This document shows, piece by piece, positions 20,375-31,470 of a stretch of DNA of 64,000 bases; position 1 is the stretch's first letter, and each line of letters begins with the position of its first letter. The DNA lies in assembly GCF_958298935.1 (NCBI RefSeq), contig NC_084931.1, forward strand, positions 12,737,334-12,801,333. The letters run 5' to 3'. This stretch comes from Phragmites australis. Its lineage: Eukaryota; Streptophyta; Magnoliopsida; Poales; Poaceae. Below the pieces are notes generated by a model. It had not been told where the DNA came from, did no database searches, and saw nothing but the letters and a program-made list of their open reading frames with translations. A program made the position numbers and the translations under genes.

Positions 20375-23300
20375 TGATCCACAAAGTGGTTCAATTTTTA
20401 TCACTTGAACTCGCTGAAGCCGCAGCTCTCGTACAAAGGTTTTCTTTCTGAAGTCTCTCGCAGTCTCTCGTAGTCTCTTTTCTTTCCGAAGCTCAGTGCA
20501 AATGGCTCCAAAGGCAAGGCAAACCGTCCGAAGACCTACTGGATTGGACAATCTAAGGTGGACGACGAGGTCCTGGTTGGGATAGTAAGGGAGGGCTTGA
20601 TTAGTGATGTCTCGAAGGTTAGGCTCCCGGGGAGCCACGAGACTCCAGAGCCCGAAGATGACGAAGCCATCGTCTTTATCGACTACTTCCGAGTGGGGCT
20701 CCGCTTTCCTTGCGATGAGATGGTCTTGAAAGTTTTGAAATTGTTTAAAGTCTACCTACATCAGCTAACGCCAAACGCCATTGTTCGGCTTGGCCTTTTC
20801 ACCTAGGCGGCCCGTTCCAAACGAGCGAAGGTGTCAGCCAGGGCCTTCGCCGCAGTCCACAGGCTTCACCATCAGCCGAAGCTGGTCTTCGCTCGAAGCA
20901 TGCAAAGCAAAGCCCACTATGGATGCTTGAACTTTACTTACCGCGTTGGCTTGACACCAGTCGTGGTGTACAAAAATAAATGGCCGAAGGATTGGACGCA
21001 GTGATAGTTCTGCCACAAAGTGGACCGAGAAGAGTTTCTTGTATCCAAGTGCGAAGAAGTGAAGGGGAACTGCGCCCCCGATGTGCAGCTGAAGGCCTCT
21101 CAAAGGCCGGCACTTGAGGCCTTCGCTAGGTGTGCGAAGTATCTGTCAATGTGCGATCTCGTAGAAGAGTTCATGGCATCCGGAGTATGGCCCCTCAGCC
21201 GGGACTGGACCATCCCGAAATTTGGTGACAAAGGGTTGAAGGGGCTCTGCTACCCTCATCCTGCTCTACAAGGTTTCACAGGTATTGTCTTTTACCACGT
21301 TCCTAAATGCACCTTGGCTGTCATTTCCTTACACTTCTTGCTTTGTGGTAGACCTAACGGTAGCCAAAGTGGAGGCTAAGGCCATGATGCTGCTTAGGAA
21401 GTTCACCCAGGGCGAAGCCCAGCTATGCACTGAGCAAGGTCTCGGTCGACGGCTCAACCGGATTTTCGAGTTTCGAGGTCTTGCCTATAAGGATAGACCG
21501 AAAGTGATGTCGCCCTTACCGGGTCAAAGTGGAGAGGGCTCCCTGACCGCTGATATCGGCGGAGATCCTGCCACTGGCCACAAAGGGGCAAAAAGAAGAA
21601 AGCACTTGCCCAAAGGAAGAAACATCGCGAAGTGGCCTTCGATGACCTTCGTGAGCAATTGACTCCTGAGGGCACACTGGCCCTTCGAGCTATACCCATT
21701 CGACAGGAGCCCCTGAAGGGCACACAGGATCCTCACTCCTCTTCACCAAAGTTGTCCTTTTGTGCGCACGTGGACCTTCCCACACTAATTCTTAGTGATT
21801 ACATTGAGGAGCCTTCGGATCCGCATGTGACTGCTGAGCCAGCGGTAGGGGAAATTGAGGCTGAAGGAGCTGAGAATGTTGAGGTGGTAGCTAACTCATC
21901 GTCTTCCTCTTCGTTTTCGAGTTCCTCCTTTGATGACAAGTCGTCTGGTGGCCACAGAGCCACAGAGATCGAAGAGGAGACTTCGCTGCCCATGCCCCAC
22001 TGTGGCGGAAACGGGTTTATGAGTCATAGCGGCTTACTCCACACGAAGGCTATTGAAGCCGAAGCCTTCAAGATTTCATCGTTTGAGCCAAGCTCGGGGA
22101 AGGTCAATGATGTGAAGAAGATTTTTAGCACCTTTGTTCTACCTGAGCTTGAGATTTCTCTCGCGCGAAAGCTCGCTGCTGAGCTCATCGACGCTTCCGA
22201 CGTGGCCATTACGAAGTTATTTGTATATATTTTATTATGTTTCTTTATTTATTACTGTTTTGCATCATTTCCTTGGTTATTCGTTCTCATACGCGTGCGC
22301 TATCGTAGGCTATGCTTATCTCGCGTGCTCATTGCAAGCAGGCGGAGAATTTCGAGGTCCACACAAGAAATGCAGAGGCGCAAAGGGACATGTTTTAGGT
22401 CCAGCGAAGAAGGCCGAAGCCTAATAATGGGAGTTTGTGTGACGAGTGAGGGAGGCTGATCTGTGCTTGCAGTAGCTTTGAAAATGAAGTGAGCTCCATT
22501 TGCTCAAGCAAATAGAGCGTAGAGGAAGAGATCACATGCCTTCGGCAGAATCTAATGGCGTCTGAAGCTCATGTTGCTGAGCTGCAAGCGCTTTGCACCA
22601 TTGAAAAAGCTAAACCACATCGGCTATGCGAGAGCTAGACGAGGTGAAGGTGCTATTCAAGGACACCCTCACTGTGCTTGGAGAACTGGAGCCAAAGGCC
22701 ATTGCAGCCTGTGAAGCCATTAGCAATACCTTGATGGAATTGGTGCTTTGGTCCTGCCTTCAATGCTTGACCTTGTGGAGCTGGGTGGACTTATTGGATG
22801 GATCAGTGAAACCAGCGGAAGCCTTTTGCCTGTGGCCCAGTTGTACAACGACTTCTGCACCATGGTCTCAACCAGGAGTTTAGTGCACTCAATTGAGATG
22901 ATTGGTTGTGACCATCACACTGCGCTTCAAAAACCCACCTTCTGCTACCCATCGGATATGTCAACTTCGCCCGTGTCAAGGGCATCGAAGGCCACTGCAC
23001 AGTCATTTACTACCAATTATTGGTGTAAACATGGCCGTGACCTCGCCCTCTGGGAGGCGAAAATCAATCGCCAGCGAGTACGTGTTTTTGCTTTTTTTTT
23101 AGAGGGTTGGGATTTTCGTCGTCTGCGCATTCATTGAACCTTTTTGCTATAGGCGAAAGCAAAGGAGGACCCTTCAACTAAGGTGACGACCGCGGCGGCC
23201 GAAGAACCCAAGAAGGTGTGAAGAAAAAGCACGAAGTGTCGTGTTGGGTTTTGAACATTTTGTTATCGACTGCAGCATTCTGTAATATATATAATTTTGT

Positions 23301-23534
23301 TTGTTGTTAAATGTTTTTATTATCTTCGCTCCCTGCGCAGGTCCTCCCCTCGGACACTACGCAGGTAGCCGAAGATGCTGTTCCCATTACTATGATGCGG
23401 GACAATTTTTTCATGTCTCGATCTTGCTGGGACTCCTTCCACCGCCGCCACCCAGCTATCGATTTCGAGAGGTACTGGAGGGCGAAGTGTAGGGCTTATG
23501 ACGTGATGAATGCCAAATCCAAAGAATTTTGGAA

Positions 23535-23539
23535 GTCTT
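23535..23539. repeat. Target site duplication GTCTT (left)
   Basis: Identical to 30784-30788 after the right LTR of the CRM-like element. Confidence 0.9.
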
Positions 23540-24436
23540 TGATGAGGACATCACTCCTTCGGTTACACGCACCACAAATATTCCTCCTCGCGCTGCTGTA
23601 ATTCAAGGTCCTTTGACAAGAGCTCGTGCACGAGAACTTAATTATCAGGTGAACTCGTTCCTCGCTTTCCATACAAATGTTTCTAAGGATTTGATGCTAC
23701 TAACTTATTACGATGATTTTATTATCCTTAGAAACTTGAGAGAAGATCCATATAAGCACAAGTGTAACCGGAGGGCTACCGCGCATAAATCCAGTTCTGT
23801 CCCCAAGATCAATTCGGAATCGGAATTACAGACAGCACCAAATTCAAACGACCATAACTCTTGATTCCGAAAGGTGGTCGAGGCCCATGAGTACTGGTTG
23901 GAAAGCTCGCGGAGTCTACTTTCATACGGATCCGACCTCATCTCCAAATACCTTCTGTGTTGTCCGGAATCGGCAAAACAAGTCGCGTTGCTCTTCCAGT
24001 CCGAATCAGTTTGGACCTTGGGCCTTGTAATTGAGTTGTATTCGAGCTCCATCAGTTGTGGCCGAATCCTTTCTCCTCCTAGCTTATAAATAGATAGCCG
24101 CCCCCTCTTCTAGGGTTTGGGTTTTGCTTAGATTACAACTAGACAATTAGTCAGTTTTTCGCCGTTCATCGGTTTGTGGAACCCCAACTCGTGTGCTTCA
24201 TCTTTATTAGCAATTCAGATTGCATCTTCCTTGTTCTTGTGAGTTGCTTCGATTGCTTGCAGGAACAATAACCCTCGTGGTAAGGTCGATCGCATGCGAG
24301 CGTGGTTGATAACGACAGTCGTGCGGGTGTAACGAATTGCGAGGTGACAATCTGCGGGTTGAAAGCCTCCAAGCGTCAACGTCCTCACAACCAAATCAAT
24401 CGAACCTATCGGAAGATCGGGCCGCTGTTCTTATCA
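23540..24436 (+). repeat. 5' LTR of CRM-like element
   Basis: TGATGAGGACATC...TTCTTATCA, 897 bp. The first 325 bp encode the same C-terminal peptide that ends the polyprotein in the 3' LTR (ends SNDHNS at 23864). Here it is a non-coding copy apart from a chance fusion with host exon sequence at 23529. Confidence 0.92.
24085..24092 (+). promoter_or_regulatory. TATA box in 5' LTR
   Basis: TATAAATA preceded by a CT-rich stretch, about two thirds into the LTR; an identical box is at 30432-30439. It probably sets the U3/R border shortly downstream. Confidence 0.65.
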
Positions 24437-24438
24437 CG

Positions 24439-24455
24439 TGGTACCAAAGCCTCAG
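24439..24455 (+). other. Primer binding site of CRM-like element
   Basis: TGGTACCAAAGCCTCAG begins two bases after the LTR. It resembles the initiator tRNA-Met complement TGGTATCAGAGC with two changes in the first twelve bases. Confidence 0.7.
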
Positions 24456-25558
24456 TTGCCCGATAAGTAACTTTGTATCCCCTTTTGTTAGATTAAATTT
24501 GCCATCGTCCTAGAATCCAGAAAATTAGCCCCAAAAAAAAAATTTATTCATCGTCTTCCGCTGTCCTACAACCCCTTTGTGCCGTGCAATTTTCAGTTTG
24601 GTTTGCTTTTCTGAAATTTAGTCCCTCGCTGTGTCGTTGTGTTCGTCGTGTCTAGGTCTTGTTCTTGGTCTCTAGTTTCGAGTTTTGCTGCCATTAACTT
24701 CTGCCTCTGATAAGTGCTTCATGTTCGTGCGAATTATTGTTCATACGGAGACAGAGGAAAGCCGAATCATAGCAAGCTAGTTTGTCTTGTCTAGTCAATA
24801 GCACTGAACGGAAAGGAAATTTTGCCTTTTTTTTATTGCTGTTTTTGAGCAGCAAGTGCCAAGACCGTTTAGCTATGCTGGCTCGGTTCTGCTAAGCTGT
24901 AGTTTTCAAGCATTATAAATTCCAAAGCCGAAAGCTTATTTGTTCTATAGCGCGGCTGCTAGTTTATTGCCAGCAGTGAGTTTGCTTAGTGCAGAAAATC
25001 TATTTGCATATTAGAGAGTGTTTATTTGTCTAGTGCAACAGTTTCCGGTGCAAAAGCTTTGTAGTTCGATCTCAGGTGTTGTAATTTATCTCTTGCAGCA
25101 CTTTCTGTCATATAAAAAAAAGGAAAAGAGCAAAAGGCAAAGAGGTGCATAAAAAGTGAAGAGAAAAAAAAGCCGCACCAAAAGAAAAGAAGATAAAAAA
25201 AATAGAAACAGAAGTGCTTGCATCCTTTGAGTTCTTGAGCTGAGTTGGATTTCTGCTTGCTTGAACTAGGACGAGTTTAGGCCGGCGGCATAGACTAGCT
25301 TGGGACTACTTTTCAGTCTTGCAATTTCTGAATTGAACTATTGCTAATCCTTGCTACCATATATTGTGCCTATCCAAGCTCCACATACTTTTGGCCCTCA
25401 GATTTGGATCCTCGCATTCGCCTCCGTCGCGGTCATACATCCCACCTTCTCCGGTCATATCACCTGCTGCAATTTGGTAAGAAATTCATAAGAGCTTGGT
25501 AAGACGCTTGAGAGTGTGTGATTCCACCTTCACCTCCACAACCCAGTAGTCGATAGGG

Positions 25559-25561
<3 letters not shown>
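24456..25561 (+). other. Untranslated leader of CRM-like element
   Basis: About 1.1 kb without a supported ORF. A purine-rich, A-rich block at 25105-25215 matches, in reverse complement, 43565-43665 in the related element on minus. The leader is presumably the packaging region. Confidence 0.6.

Positions 25562-25643
<82 letters not shown>
25562..25643. repeat. (TA)n microsatellite, about 82 bp
   Basis: Roughly 41 uninterrupted TA units, ending 23 bp before the gag start codon at 25667. The related minus element (43170-43200) has no such repeat at the matching place, so it expanded in this copy or lineage. Confidence 0.95.
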
Positions 25644-25647
<4 letters not shown>

Positions 25648-25666
25648 CTCTTGTTTGCTACTAACC

Positions 25667-26077
25667 ATGGCAGGTAAAACGTTTGAGGAGGAGATGCGGG
25701 AATTCATGAGGAGTTATGGACGTAAGATCGATGAACTAGTTGAGAGTGCGAACAATCAAACTAAGAAGACGGACGAGATGCAACAATTACTTCGGAGCCA
25801 TGAGACCCGACTTCATCATGTGGATGAAGCATTAGGTTCTGCTAACCGTTTTATTGTTAATTTCACTGATAGGTTGAACAGGATGGAGACGCGCATTCCA
25901 GAGCAGCCCCCAATGCAACATGGTATTCATGGCGACAATGGCCATCTTCAAGGTGCAGCCCAACATGAAGAGTCCGTCGCTGATGATGAAATTTTGAAGC
26001 AAGAGCGTGATGCCTTTGATGCACAACAAAGGAACCGATTGAACTTCAACCGTCAAGAAAAAGAATTGCAGGGATGA
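25667..26077 (+). pseudogene. gag: gag N-terminal part of CRM-like element
   Basis: Structural protein that packages element RNA. It starts MAGKTFEEEMREFMRSYGRK, with a helical, charged first 70 residues compatible with a coiled coil, then an acidic stretch ending QRNRLNFNRQ. The relative at 42572-42889 continues past RNRLNFN with about 80 residues of capsid-like sequence (KVKFTIPSFAGVYD, QQKFNTHLIPGVHRV, ATYWWSKV) that are absent here. So the capsid middle has been lost in frame. A TGA stop ends the ORF at 26075-26077, but the same frame continues beyond it. The chosen ATG sits in a leader motif (CTACTAACC) conserved in the relative. Confidence 0.75.
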
Positions 26078-27040
26078 CAACAGAGGCCAAAGAACAATTT
26101 TGGAAGAACGTCTACACCAAGATCAACACCGGGGCAAGTTAAAACCATTCCACCTTCTGCTACACGGTCTACTGCCCCCTCCTCGAGTAGGGCGCGTTCA
26201 GCAGGACCTACTACACCGTCACATGCAACTGAGGTAAGTAAATCTACTAGTGTGCAAGCCCCCGCTAAGAGTTCTTCTTTGGTTGCTTCCACAGGCCGTA
26301 CAACTGGGATTGTTTGCCACCGATGCAAGGGAATGGGCAATGTCATGAAGGACTGCCCAAGTCAGCGTGCGTACATTGCAACAGAAGATGGTGGTTATGT
26401 AAGTGCTAGTGATATTGAGGATGAATATGTACTGGCTGCTAACATTGCAGGTGAAGGAGACGAGACAGAAAATGATGCTGATGATGGAGAAGAACAAGTA
26501 GCTGCTGTTGATGCAGGGAGATACGTGAGCCTTGTTGTACAACGAGTTCTAAGTGCACAAATGGGGAAAGCAGAGCAAAATCAGCGGCACAACTTGTTTC
26601 AATCCGGATTTCTTGTGAAGGAGAGAGCTTGCAGAGTCATCATTGATGGAGGTAGCTGCAACAACCTTGCCAGTTCTGAGATGGTCGAGAAGCTTGGCTT
26701 GACCACACAGCCACACCCACGCCCCTACTACATCCAATGGTTCAATTCGTGTGGTAAGTTGAAGGTAAACAAAGTTGTGAGAGTACAATTTTCGGCTGGT
26801 AATTATAAAGACAGTGCAGACTTTGATGTAGTGCCTATGCAAGCATGCTCTTTGTTGCTAGGTAGGCCTTGGATATATGATAATGATGTTTTGCACCATG
26901 GTAGAGCTAATACCTACTCATTCTCACATAAGGGTAAGAAGATTAAGTTATTGCCTATGACACCTGCTGAAATTTTGAAAGATGAAGTAGAACGTGCTGA
27001 AAATGAAAGAAAATGCAATGATAACAAACCTGAAAATTAG
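26078..27040 (+). pseudogene. gag C-terminus and protease of CRM-like element
   Basis: The frame carries on from the TGA with a basic, Ser/Thr/Pro-rich linker, then a CCHC-type nucleic-acid knuckle at 26315-26356. The knuckle reads Cys-x2-Cys-x4-Asn-x4-Cys: the zinc-binding His is Asn (codon 26339-26341). Acidic spacer DENDADDGEE-like residues follow. The aspartic protease motif VIIDGGSCNN (Asp-Gly-Gly at 26645-26653) and the flap/C-terminal SLLLGRPWIYDND segment are intact. A TAG at 27038-27040 interrupts before RT; 72 open bases link it in frame to the next ORF. Confidence 0.8.
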
Positions 27041-27112
27041 GTTGTAGCTAAAAATGTTTTTCCACTTCAACATGAGAACAAAAATACACATGCTAGGAAA
27101 GACACCATTAAG

Positions 27113-28765
27113 TTGAAGGGTGCTGCCATGTTAGCTACTAAATCTGAAATTTCTGATTTATTAGCACATAATTCATTTTGCTATGCTTTGATTTGTAAAG
27201 AGGCCTTGTTTACACTTGAGGATATGCCTCCCTCTTTGCCTCCTGCTATTGCTAACCTTTTGCAGGAGTATGCTGATGTGTTTCCAAGTGAAATACCCCC
27301 GGGACTGCCACCTTTGAGAGGAATTGAGCATCAAATTGACTTGATTCCAGGAGCTACTTTGCCAAACCGAGCTGCATATAGGACCAACCCAGAAGAGACT
27401 AAGGAGATTCAACGACAGGTCCAAGATTTATTGGACCGAGGGTACGTACGAGAAAGTCTTAGTCCATGTGCTATTCCTGTTATTTTGGTTCCTAAGAAAG
27501 ATGGTAGTTGGCGAATGTGTGTTGATTGTAGAGCTATTAATAATATCACAATTAGGTATCGTCATCCTATTCTTAGGCTAGACGACATGCTTGATGAGTT
27601 GAGTGGTGCTATAATTTTCACTAAAATTGACTTGCGGAGTGGATACCACCAAATTAGAATGAAACTTGGAGATGAATGGAAGACCGCATTTAAGACTAAG
27701 TTTGGGTTGTATGAGTGGTTAGTGATGCCTTTTGGGTTAACTAATGCACCTAGTACCTTCATGCGATTAATGAACGAAGTTTTACGTGCTTTTATTGGAA
27801 AATTTGTGGTGGTTTATTTTGATGATATCTTGATTTATAGCAAGTCACATGATCTACATTTTGATCACATACGTGCTGTTTTTAATACTTTAAGAGATGC
27901 ACGTTTGTTTGGTAACCTTGAGAAGTGCACCTTTTGCACCGATCGAGTTGCGTTTCTTGGTTATGTTGTGACACCACAGGGAATTGAGGTGGATGAGGCA
28001 AAGATTGAAGCCATCCAAAGCTGGCCGACGCCTACTACTGTGTCACAGGTGCGGAGCTTCCATGGCCTTGCTGGATTCTATCGTTGTTTTGTACGGGATT
28101 TCAGTACCATTGCCGCACCATTGAATGAATTGACAAAGAAAGGAGTGCCTTTCCAATGGGGTCCTGCACAAGTGAAGGCATTCAACCTTTTGAAAGAGAA
28201 GCTCACTCAAGCACCACTACTCCAACTCCCTGATTTTGGTAAGACTTTTGAAATTGAATGTGATGCTAGCAGAATTGGGATAGGTAGTGTATTGATTCAA
28301 GAAGGTAAGACTGTTGCATATTTTAGTGAGAAATTAAATGGGCCTAGTCTTAATTACTCTACTTATGATAAGGAATTATAGGCTTTAGTTCGTGTTCTTG
28401 AAACATGGCAACATTATTTATGGCCCAAGGAATTTGTTATACATTCGGATCATGAATCACTTAAACATATTAGAAGTCAAGCAAAATTGAATAGACGTCA
28501 TGCTAAATGGGTAGAATTTGTTGAGTCATTTCCTTATGTGATTAAACACAAGAAAGGTAAAGAAAATGTCATTGCTGATGCCTTATCTAGACGATATACC
28601 ATGTTGTCCCAATTGGATCATAGAATTTTCGGTTTGGAGACAATAAAAGATTTATATGCTACTGATTTGGATTTTAAAGAAGTGATAGAACATTGTAAAG
28701 AAGGAAGAGAATGGAATAAATATGTGTTGAATGATGGTTTGCTCTATCGTGCTAACAAGCTATGA
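27113..28765 (+). pseudogene. Reverse transcriptase and RNase H of CRM-like element
   Basis: RT copies the element RNA and RNase H removes it. RT motifs are all visible: VPKKDGSWRMCVDCRAIN, FTKIDLRSGYHQIRM, the catalytic YFDDILIYS (Asp-Asp at 27821-27826) and FLGYVVTPQGIEVD. RNase H follows with ECDASRIGIG, the DKEL segment and VIHSDHESLKHI, ending KENVIADALSRR. A TAG at 28379-28381 lies inside RNase H just after DKEL, and a TGA at 28763-28765 ends the linker before integrase. Frame is unchanged throughout. The RT core itself has no visible lesion. Confidence 0.9.
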
Positions 28766-28789
28766 GTTCCAGCTAGCTCTGTTCGTCTT

Positions 28790-30211
28790 TTGTTGTTGCA
28801 AGAGGCACATGGAGGAGGTTTGATGGCGCATTTTGGAGCAAAGAAGACCGAAGATATGCTGGCCGCCCACTTCTTTTGGCCAAAGATGAGACATGACGTC
28901 GAGCGCTACGTGTCACGCTGCACTACTTGCAATAAAGCTAAGTCTCGCTTAAATCCACATGGTCTTTATATGCCTCTTCCTGTTCCTAGTGTACCTTGCG
29001 AGTATATTTCTATGGACTTTATTTTAGGGTTGCCTAGAACAAAGAGGGGGAGGGATAGTTATTTTGTGGTTGTGGATCGTTTTTCAAAAATGGCACATTT
29101 TATACCTTGTCACAAGAGCGATGATGCTACAAACATAGCTGATTTATTTTTCAGGGAAATTATTCGCCTACATGGAGTGCCCAATACCATTGTCTCAGAT
29201 CGCGATGCGAAATTTTTGAGTCACTTTTGGAGGTCACTTTGGAATAAATTGGGAATGAAGCTACTGTTTTCTACTACATGTCATCCCCAAACCGATGGAC
29301 AAATGGAGGTCGTTAACCGCACGTTATCTACCATGTTGCGGGCTATTTTGAAGAAAAACTTGAAGTTGTCGGAAGAGTGTTTACCTCATTTAGAGTTTGC
29401 TTACAATAGGTCCATCCACTCCACCACCAAGGTAAGTCCGTTTCAGGTTGTATATGATTTTAATCCATGTGCTCCTATTGATTTGCTACCTTTGCCTACT
29501 TCTGAAAAGTTGAATTTTGATGCTAAGACACGTGCTGAACTGATTCTTAAAATGCATGAATTAACTAAAGAAAATATTGAGAAGAGGAATGAAAAATATC
29601 GTGCTTATGGTAGCCACGGTAGGAAACATTTAACTTTTGAACCGGGTGATCTTGTTTGGTTACACTTGCGTAAAGATCGTTTTCCCGAGTTGAGGAAATC
29701 TAAATTAATGCCTCGAGCTGATGGTCCTTTTAAAATACTCGAGAAGATTAATGATAATGCATATAAGCTTGAGTTGCCTGCAGATTTCGGGGTTAGTCCC
29801 ACATTTAACGTTTCAGACTTAAAGCCGTATGTGGGAGAAGAAGATGAGATTGAGTCGAGGATGACTCCAATTCAAGAGGGGGAGGATGATGAGGACATCA
29901 CTCCTTCGGTTACACGCACCACAAATATTCCTCCTCGCGCTGCTGTAATTCAAGGTCCTTTGACAAGAGCTCGTGCACAAGAACATAATTATCAGGTGAA
30001 CTCGTTCCTCGCTTTCCATACAAATGTTTCTAAGGATTTGATGCTACTAACTTATTGCGATGATTTTATTATCCTTAGGAACCTGAGAGAAGATCCATAT
30101 AAGCAAAAGTGTAACCGGAGGGCTACCGCGCATAAATCCAGTTCTGTCCCCAAGATCAATTCGGAATCGGAATTACAGACAGCACCAAATTCAAACGACC
30201 ATAACTCTTGA
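28790..30211 (+). pseudogene. Integrase of CRM-like element, running into the 3' LTR
   Basis: Integrase inserts the DNA copy. N-terminal zinc finger: His residues in LLQEAHGGGLMAHFG and Cys-x2-Cys in RCTTCNKAK. Catalytic DDE: Asp at 29015-29017 (ISMDF), Asp at 29198-29200 (VSDRDAKF) and Glu at 29306-29308 (GQMEVVNRT, where Met replaces the usual Thr). A GPF-type module (PRADGPFKILEKINDNAYKL) follows. The polypurine tract is inside the coding frame, and the last 108 residues are encoded by the 3' LTR, ending SNDHNS. The ORF is open for 473 codons, so this domain is the best preserved. Confidence 0.92.
29874..29886 (+). other. Polypurine tract of CRM-like element
   Basis: AAGAGGGGGAGGA directly before the 3' LTR; it also encodes Glu-Gly-Glu-Asp within the integrase frame, so one sequence has both jobs. 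Confidence 0.85.
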
Positions 30212-30783
30212 TTCCGAAAGGTGGTCGAGGCCCATGAGTACTGGTTGGAAAGCTCGCGGAGTCTACTTTCATACGGATCCGACATAATCTCCAAATACCT
30301 TCTGTGTTGTCCGGAATCGGCAAAACAAGTCGCGTTGCTCTTCCAGTCCGAATCAGTTTGGACCTTGGGCCTTGTAATTGAGTTGTATTCGAGCTCCATC
30401 AGTTGTGGCCGAATCCTTTCTCCTCCTAGCTTATAAATAGATAGCCGCCCCCTCTTCTAGGGTTTGGGTTTTGCTTAGATTAAAACTAGACAATTAGTCA
30501 GTTTTTCACCGTTCATCGGTTTGTGGAACCCCAACTCGTGTGCTTCATCTTTATTAGCAATTCAGATTGCATCTTCCTTGTTCTTGTGAGTTGCTTCGAT
30601 TGCTTGCAGGAACAATAACCCTCGTGGTAAGGTCGATCGCGTGCGAGCGTGGTTGATAATGACAGTCGTGCGGGTGTAACGAATTGCGAGGTGACAATCT
30701 GCGGGTTGAAAGCCTCCAAGAGTCAACGTCCTCACAACCAAATCAATCAAACCTATCGGAAGATCGGGCCGCTGTTCTCATCA
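29887..30783 (+). repeat. 3' LTR of CRM-like element
   Basis: 897 bp, the same length as the 5' LTR, with about 15 substitutions by eye (about 1.7%). The first 325 bp are the integrase C-terminal coding extension; TATA box at 30432-30439. Confidence 0.92.
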
Positions 30784-30788
30784 GTCTT
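30784..30788. repeat. Target site duplication GTCTT (right)
   Basis: Matches 23535-23539 exactly. Confidence 0.9.
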
Positions 30789-31181
30789 TTAGCCCTTCGG
30801 TTTTAGAGACCCATAGGGCTGAGCGTGAGTCCCGTCGGATTGCGCGCGGAGACGGAAGACAATAACCGTGGGTTCCTGCCCTGCCAATTTCAATTTTGTT
30901 ATTGCCGATGACCTTCTACGTAAATAGTGTGACATATCGAAGGCGGGAGCACTTCGCCTGTATCTCATCTACCACTTCTTCATCTTCTTACGTTGGATCC
31001 CCATTGGATCCAGCATTGCCTTTTCATGCCAGTCAAGGCATAGCCTTTCAATTTGGCTTTAGCCGATGGTATAAAGACTTTGTTGATCCTGATGTTGATG
31101 ATTTTGCGGAATAAAGAATGTTGAGATGATTATTATGTTTTGTTATTATACTGTGCTTATCGAGTTGGTCCTTATTGATTT

Positions 31182-31440
31182 GGACCTTCGGCAGCACCGC
31201 GCATGAAGTGTGATTTTGACAACGCCGTCCCCCTCCCCCCCCCCCCGACTTTAAAGCCGTAGGGACCTTCGGCAGCAACGTACGCAAAGCATCATTCGGA
31301 GAACGCCGTCCCCATCGGCCTTGAAGCCGTAGGGACCTTCGAAAGTAACGCAAGCGAAGCATCATTTGGAGAACACCGTCCCCCCCGACCTTGAAGCTAC
31401 AAGGACCTTCGTCAGTAGGGACTTTGCTCTTAAAGACCCG
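31182..31440. repeat. Tandem array (about 70-80-bp unit) in Tat element 1
   Basis: GGGACCTTCGGCAGCAACG-like starts recur at about 31180, 31260, 31331 and 31402, each followed by GCATCATT and AACGCCGTCCCC. A run of C at 31231-31247 interrupts the first unit. Confidence 0.75.
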
Positions 31441-31470
31441 ATAGTGCATATCTTGGTTTCGCGTTGTAAT

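Larger units (their letters stand above)
23540..30783 (+). mobile_element. CRM-like chromovirus (Ty3/gypsy), young, nested
   Basis: Two 897-bp LTRs (23540-24436 and 29887-30783), both TGATGAGG...ATCA, differ by about 15 substitutions and no indel by eye. It has a GTCTT target duplication, a primer site, one gag-pol frame and a polypurine tract. Integrase ends inside the 3' LTR, as described for centromeric retrotransposons (CRM/CRR clade); no classical chromodomain is seen. Assignment to CRM rests on this architecture and the protein style; Reina or Tekay are alternatives. The frame carries four stops and gag lacks its middle, so the copy cannot move by itself. Confidence 0.85.
20502..31114 (+). 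pseudogene. Antisense multi-exon gene (aORF) of Tat element 1, split by insertion
   Basis: Role unknown; such genes are known from Tat elements and match the domain often labelled putative gypsy-type transposon (Transposase_28). The start at 20502 is followed by a frameshift; from 20558 the frame gives IVFIDYFRVGLRFP and LHQLTPNAIVRLG, the core of that domain. GT-AG introns are apparent at 21282-21351, 22216-22341, 23078-23152 and 23216-23340, joining open frames on both sides. Exon 23341-23539 (starts VLPSDTTQVAEDAVP, ends KEFWKSL) is cut by the CRM-like element at 23540; the C-terminal part resumes at 30784 and ends FVDPDVDDFAE at 31114. Several stops and frameshifts show it is not functional. 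Confidence 0.6.

Noticed and set aside
23529..23864. 111-codon plus ORF as an independent gene
   Set aside because: It is the 5' LTR copy of the integrase C-terminus fused by chance to the interrupted exon.
25486..25707. Minus ORF with a long Tyr-Ile repeat
   Set aside because: It is only the translation of the (TA)n microsatellite.
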